A DNA stretch of 64,000 bases from Desulfosporosinus sp049943955 (GTDB taxonomy: Bacteria > Bacillota > Desulfitobacteriia > Desulfitobacteriales > Desulfitobacteriaceae): assembly GCF_049943955.1 (NCBI RefSeq), contig NZ_JBNFTW010000004.1:62001-126000 (forward strand), written 5' to 3'. Below the pieces are notes generated by a model that had not been told where the DNA came from, did not search any database, and was given only the letters and a program-made list of their open reading frames with translations. A program made the translations under genes and the position numbers. Below are positions 60,443 through 64,000 of this stretch, piece by piece; position 1 is the first letter of the stretch; the number at the start of each line of letters is the position of its first letter.

Positions 60443-60896
60443 TTGCCTTAGAAGAAAGATCTTTTTTAGTTTTGCTTTTATCTTTATGCTTGTTCTTTAT
60501 TTTACTGTACCAGCTTTTGCGAGTACTACACCAATTACTACCAGGCTAGCAGGTATCGACAGGTATAATACTGCTGCAGTCATAGCAATTAATGGCTGGA
60601 AACAGTCTGATTATGCTGTTATAGCTTACGGAGAAAATTATCCTGATGCTTTATCTGCAGCGCCCTTGGCCAGCAAATGCCTGATTGATACAACAATCAA
60701 CCAAGATGCCGAATATTCGTTGCCATCATCGGTTCCCGCCAAGCAATATAATGGAGTTCCCAACTGCATTGTTAAAGTTAATTGGCATCCCTCTTCGATC
60801 AATACAAGTAAAGTTGGAAGATATACTTTCATCGGCACCGCAGATGGATATAATGGGATTGTAACATTAACTGTAAAAATTACTGGCAACGAATAG
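60443..60896 (+). pseudogene. Decayed cell wall-binding repeat 2 (CWB2) / Ig-like protein gene
   Basis: A frame starting outside a proper start codon encodes a signal peptide (RRKIFFSFAFIFMLVLYFTV, cleavage after PAFA) and part of one CWB2 repeat (TRLAGIDRYNTAAVIAINGW, YGENYPDALSAAPLASK). It then jumps to an Ig-like domain (YSLPSSVPAKQYNG, VNWHPSSINTSK, GRYTFIGTADGYNG). The first codons are broken: TTG at 60443 with AGGTG upstream is one base out of frame (TTG CCT TAG), so a single-base indel has removed the start. The CWB2 part is also cut short, since intact proteins carry three repeats, suggesting an internal deletion. Only an ATG at 60486 inside the signal peptide stays in frame, giving at best a 136-residue product without a normal signal. 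Confidence 0.6.
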
Positions 60897-61215
60897 CCTT
60901 CTTACGATTCTGTAAAATAAAATCATCCTATTGTAACTAGAATAGGGGTACAGAACTATTTTCAGCATCTTAAGAGTAAAAATTATTACTATTAAGTTGA
61001 GAGAAAATTAATAATTCGGCACTTAATGATAAGTCTCCCCGCACAGGAAATTCATTAAAATGTCCGATATATTCGTAGTTCTTTATTGTTTACAGCAATA
61101 GATCTCGAGCAATTTTAAACGAAGAAAATCATTTTAATTTTTTATAATCGAAGTATTTGCATTGATCTTTTAATTGCTTTGCTTTAAAGGATGGTTACAA
61201 GCCTCGGTCTACACG

Positions 61216-61256
61216 AAAAGGGGGCTAGGATTTCTTTTTTGGAAATCCTAGCCCCC
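61216..61256 (-). terminator. Terminator of tRNA-Gly
   Basis: A perfect 15-bp stem (GGGGGCTAGGATTTC/GAAATCCTAGCCCCC) around a 7-nt loop is followed on the minus strand by TTTT, 13 nt past the tRNA 3' end. The long stem is unusually strong. Confidence 0.9.
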
Positions 61257-61268
61257 TGTAACTTCATA

Positions 61269-61343
61269 TGGAGCGGACGACGAGATTCGAACTCGCGATC
61301 CTCGGCTTGGGAAGCCAATGCTCTACCGCTGAGCCACGTCCGC
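61269..61343 (-). tRNA. tRNA-Gly(CCC)
   Basis: Acceptor GCGGACG pairs with CGTCCGC, discriminator T, encoded CCA. Anticodon stem TTGGC/GCCGA encloses TTCCCAA, giving CCC for GGG codons. Confidence 0.93.
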
Positions 61344-61393
61344 GTAATCACCTTTCTAGTTCAAACAATATACCAGTTTACCTGACAAAGGAA

Positions 61394-61422
61394 ATTATAA
61401 GCGTTATGATCAAATATGTCAA
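61394..61422 (-). promoter_or_regulatory. Promoter of tRNA-Gly
   Basis: On the minus strand perfect TTGACA (61417-61422) and TATAAT (61394-61399) with a 17-nt spacer. Confidence 0.8.
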
Positions 61423-61494
61423 CTCATCATTATAGAAAAACATATACTGTCGCATTTATCTTTGTAAGTTAATAGTTTGAAAGGTTTAATTATG

Positions 61495-61527
61495 CTGCAG
61501 GTTCTTTGGAACTTGCAGTTTTATTTT
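61495..61527 (+). terminator. Orphan plus-strand terminator
   Basis: CTGCAGGTTC pairs with GAACTTGCAG (one G-T wobble) around TTTG, followed by TTTTATTTT. No plus-strand gene lies directly upstream, so it may end an unrecognised small transcript. The remainder of the gap 61528-61738 shows nothing else clear. Confidence 0.65.
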
Positions 61528-61738
61528 AATTAAGGCATGAATTAACAGTTGATGACTCACAACGGGATGCCTTTGCATAAATTATAATTGAGGGATTAAC
61601 AAAAAAAGGGCATAGAATCATGTCGATATTTGTGATACTATGGACAATAATAGCAAATTTTATGAGATCATTACCAAGCACTTCACTTAAAGTTTAGCCA
61701 TAATTAACAGAATAGTAGGAAAGTTAGGAGCAAAAACT

Positions 61739-62755
61739 ATGGCGACAAGAAGGGATTTCTTGAAATGTTTGGCGGGGTTGGGAGTTGGGACATTACTATC
61801 TTGGAATGTAATGCTGCCGAAAGCAGCAATTTCAAAATCATTACGTACGGAAGAATGGACGGATAATCAAAACGCAAAATTATTGTTTGTTGTCGTCAGT
61901 GATATACACATTGGCCGTTTGAACGCCATAAATCATTTCTCTGCCTTACTTGAGGATAATTTTAATTCCAAACCAGATGCAATGGTTGTCGTTGGTGACC
62001 TGGGCGATGGTGTACCTTGGGATTATCGGCTGCTGAGTAACGAACTTTACAGGCATAGACTGGAAATTAATTATCCAATCTTTTGGACGATTGGCAATCA
62101 TGAATTTTACGGAAGTTTTTATCGAAATGGATACTGGTCACCGAGAACATTTCCTAATGAAGAAACTGATGATCAGGCTATTAATCGGTTTCTAACGTTT
62201 GCCAAGAGAGACAAAGTTTATGGAGATACTTGGATCAAAGACTATCATTTTATTTTTTTAGGGACTGAAAGATCACGTATGAGTGATAGAAGGTACATGG
62301 ATTCAGCTTATTTATCAGATGCACAGCTTGATTGGCTTGAGAACACACTTAAGCTTGATCAAACATCTAATAAACCTGTATTTGTCTTTCTTCATCAACC
62401 AATTCCATATGCAGCATTGGGAGGATTTCAGCGCGGTTATGTCCTTCAGTGGCAAAGGCTAAACGATATTTTAGCGCGACATCCAGAGGTGATTCTATTT
62501 AATGGGCATACTCATTATAAAATTGATTACAATACTATGGTCAGTGAAGCAAATTATGCAATTGTCAACAGTTCATCCCTGGCTTATCCGATTGACCAAA
62601 ACAGGCGGCATATTTACAAATCAGCTCCGGGCTTTGTTGTAGAGGTATATGCTGAAAAGGTGGTTATCAAAGGCAGGGAATTTTTAAAGCCTGATTGGAT
62701 AGAGGGGGCAGAGATTACTGTCTCTGAAAATACAAACTCTCATAAAATCGTTTGA
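61739..62755 (+). CDS. Tat-exported metallophosphoesterase
   Basis: 338 residues. N-terminus MATRRDFLKCLAGLGVGTLL has the twin-arginine RRDFLK motif and a hydrophobic core, so export in folded form is likely. Calcineurin-like metal-binding motifs in order: VVSDIHIGRLN (about residue 57), VVGDLGDG, TIGNHEFYG, FLHQPIPY and NGHTHYK. The metal pair probably hydrolyses phosphate esters; the substrate is unknown. The ATG has TTAGGAGC upstream. It is 100 nt upstream of a MarR gene with its own promoter. Confidence 0.92.
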   Translation: MATRRDFLKCLAGLGVGTLLSWNVMLPKAAISKSLRTEEWTDNQNAKLLFVVVSDIHIGRLNAINHFSALLEDNFNSKPDAMVVVGDLGDGVPWDYRLLSNELYRHRLEINYPIFWTIGNHEFYGSFYRNGYWSPRTFPNEETDDQAINRFLTFAKRDKVYGDTWIKDYHFIFLGTERSRMSDRRYMDSAYLSDAQLDWLENTLKLDQTSNKPVFVFLHQPIPYAALGGFQRGYVLQWQRLNDILARHPEVILFNGHTHYKIDYNTMVSEANYAIVNSSSLAYPIDQNRRHIYKSAPGFVVEVYAEKVVIKGREFLKPDWIEGAEITVSENTNSHKIV

Positions 62756-62790
62756 TAAGAATAACCTTTGGGACAGAGAACTGCATTTCC

Positions 62791-62819
62791 TTGACAAATA
62801 TAAACTCATATTAGATAAT
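62791..62819 (+). promoter_or_regulatory. Promoter of the MarR-family gene
   Basis: TTGACA (62791-62796) and GATAAT (62814-62819) with a 17-nt spacer. Imperfect inverted sequence around 62825-62850 (CTAAT...ATTAG) could be an operator, but this is speculative. Confidence 0.55.
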
Positions 62820-62858
62820 TTACTAACTAATGAGATCGTTGAGATTAGGTGGTAAAAG

Positions 62859-63308
62859 GTGAAACTTGATAAAAATGAAGCTATTGTGGAGGAATTAGAG
62901 CGGACTATGGCCCAATTTAGGAGGTTTGGTGGGCAAATCAAATCTTCACATGCTATAAGACCCAGCGAATTTACATTGCTTCATACTATAATTCAGTGTA
63001 CAGAACGTGATTCCAAAGGAATTAAAGTTTCAGACTTAAGTGTCCAACTGCAAATAACACCCGCCGGCGTTACTCACATTATCAATACCTTAGAAGAACG
63101 AGGATACTTGGAACGCCTTGCTGATCCTACAGATCGGCGTGTTGTGCTGATAAGAGCTACGGAAAAGGGTAAAGAAATAGTTCAGGCAATGAGAATAGAA
63201 CATTTTGATTTTTTAAAGGGTTTAACGAATTATCTTGGAGAGCATGACAGTAAGGAGTTAATCCGTATCCTATCGGCAGCATTGAGCTATCTCAAAAATC
63301 GAGGATAA
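62859..63308 (+). CDS. MarR family transcriptional regulator
   Basis: 149 residues. The winged-helix core is clear: IKVSDLSVQLQITPAGVTHIINTLEERGYLERL followed by the wing DPTDRRVVLIRATEKGKEIV. N- and C-terminal helices form the dimer interface. Such proteins repress nearby genes and are released by small ligands. GTG start with TAGGTGG upstream. Neighbouring metallophosphoesterase and Spo0E-like genes do not reveal its ligand; autoregulation is likely but unproven. Confidence 0.93.
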   Translation: MKLDKNEAIVEELERTMAQFRRFGGQIKSSHAIRPSEFTLLHTIIQCTERDSKGIKVSDLSVQLQITPAGVTHIINTLEERGYLERLADPTDRRVVLIRATEKGKEIVQAMRIEHFDFLKGLTNYLGEHDSKELIRILSAALSYLKNRG

Positions 63309-63427
63309 TAATAATTGCGCTTGCTTTTTTAAACACAATATACTAAAATATACCAGTAAAGGGATTGCCTAGGAAGACGGTTGTTTTTTTTATGGTTTTA
63401 TTGAGAAAAAGAGGTGCGATTGTCAAA

Positions 63428-63592
63428 ATGGATGCCTTGATGTCCTTAATTGAAGATGCTCGGAGAAAGCTAAATGATTCCGCTGAAAGTAAGAGCCTAA
63501 CGGATCCGGAAATTGTGAATATGAGTCAATGTTTGGATAGGCTGCTCAATGAGTATTATTTAATGAAAGAATTAGGCAGTTTAGCTTCATAA
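63428..63592 (+). CDS. Spo0E-like aspartyl-phosphate phosphatase
   Basis: 54 residues. Matches the Spo0E family: LMSLIEDARRKLNDSAES and the signature MSQCLDRLLNEYY (SQxLD). Family members dephosphorylate phospho-Spo0A and delay sporulation. The chosen start is ATG at 63428 with GAGGTG 11 nt upstream; an in-frame TTG upstream at 63365 would add 21 residues with no motif. The gene is alone, between the MarR regulator and the convergent Nramp gene. Confidence 0.85.
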   Translation: MDALMSLIEDARRKLNDSAESKSLTDPEIVNMSQCLDRLLNEYYLMKELGSLAS

Positions 63593-63695
63593 GCGGACAG
63601 TTAACGCAAAGCCAGGATATAGTTTTAGATTTTAGTCTTACCTCAAATGATTAACAGTTTCATAGGGGGTAATTTTTATTTTGGGGAATTAAACA

Positions 63696-63738
63696 AAAGG
63701 GTCAGTGTACTGAACTCGTTCCAGTAACACTGACCCTT
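63696..63738 (-). terminator. Terminator of the Nramp gene
   Basis: On the minus strand AAGGGTCAGTGTTACTG pairs with CAGTACACTGACCCTT (one bulge) around a 9-nt loop, GAACGAGTT, and is followed by TTGTTT. The loop shares AACTCGTTC with the pieces near repeat copies B and C. Confidence 0.8.
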
Positions 63739-63761
63739 ACTGTTATTTCGGTTTCCTAAAA

Positions 63762-64000
63762 CTAACTCATGCCGATCATTCCGAATAGCATAGTAACGAA
63801 ATTAGGGAAAATAGTTGAAACAAGCAAAAGAAGGGTAAGAATGATTAAGATAATGGTGAATGCCCAAGAAATGATGTTAAAAAATTTAGTATTGGCGAAA
63901 TCACCCATAAGGCTTTTTTTGCTGGCAATGAGAACCATAAAGATAAGAATAGGAGGTAAAAGTACCCCGTTGACAACCTGAGTCGTCAGCATAACGTGAT
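63762..64000 (-). CDS. Nramp family divalent metal transporter (3' end; start outside window)
   Basis: The frame runs off the right edge; only the last 79 or so residues are here. They show HVMLTTQVVNGVLLPPILIF with the conserved TQVVNG near the end of the Nramp fold, then KKSLMGDFANTKFFN and a final hydrophobic helix. Nramp proteins import Mn2+, Fe2+ or other divalent metals with protons. The full protein would be about 400 or more residues. It is convergent with the Spo0E-like gene and ends in a strong terminator. Confidence 0.88.
   Translation of the reverse strand, partial: HVMLTTQVVNGVLLPPILIFMVLIASKKSLMGDFANTKFFNIISWAFTIILIILTLLLLVSTIFPNFVTMLFGMIGMS

Overview
The window is the replication-origin region of a low-GC, endospore-forming, anaerobic Firmicute. 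Three things point to the Desulfosporosinus/Desulfitobacterium branch of the Peptococcales: a rpmH-dnaA-dnaN-recF-remB-gyrB-gyrA core, sporulation genes (gerA type, bofA, spoIIR, yyaC, a Spo0E-like gene), and a single-chain pyruvate:ferredoxin oxidoreductase together with selenocysteine machinery (selB, selC). The genus is inferred from gene order and protein character; no database was searched.

Layout. Almost everything left of about 24.8 kb is on the minus strand and almost everything right of 25.1 kb is on the plus strand, so genes point away from oriC. oriC is bipartite. Eight DnaA boxes lie between dnaA and rpmH. A second group with an AT-rich unwinding element and DnaA-trio-like triplets lies between dnaA and dnaN. 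Going left from oriC: dnaA, dnaN, recF, remB, gyrB, gyrA, then pdxS-pdxT-serS, a tRNA cluster with tadA embedded in it, spoIIR, tRNA-Ser, the SRP RNA, dnaX-ybaB-recR-bofA, the pyruvate:ferredoxin oxidoreductase, two genes of unknown function and a partial gerA-type gene. Going right: rpmH-rnpA-yidD-yidC-jag-mnmE-mnmG-rsmG, a VanW-type cell-envelope gene, parA-parB, a gene-free stretch with three perfect parS palindromes, DUF554 and DUF4446 genes, yyaC, a transporter-like gene, selB, a CBS-ACT gene, selC, cvpA-like, an M18 aminopeptidase, an MscS channel, DUF951, ychF, rpsF-ssb-rpsR, mazG-like, yybS-like, rplI, lonC, dnaB, an FAD-dependent oxidoreductase, purB, purA and tRNA-Lys.

The right-hand 6 kb is more accessory. 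It has a c-di-GMP-I riboswitch in front of a chemoreceptor gene, tRNA-Glu and tRNA-Phe, a decayed cell-wall-binding-repeat gene, tRNA-Gly, a Tat-exported metallophosphoesterase, a MarR regulator, a Spo0E-like phosphatase and the 3' end of an Nramp metal transporter.

Functionally the window joins replication initiation and elongation (dnaA, dnaN, dnaX, dnaB, gyrAB, ssb), origin segregation (parAB/parS), translation and tRNA modification (mnmEG, rsmG, tadA, ribosomal proteins, nine tRNAs plus tRNA-Sec), membrane protein insertion (SRP RNA, YidC, YidD) and sporulation control. I found no phage, CRISPR array or intact insertion sequence. The main unexplained structure is a family of short degenerate hairpins dispersed at about six intergenic sites, which may be relics of a mobile element. 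Other points worth checking are a 22-codon upstream reading frame overlapping an oxidoreductase start, a possible small RNA next to selB, and an orphan terminator near tRNA-Gly.
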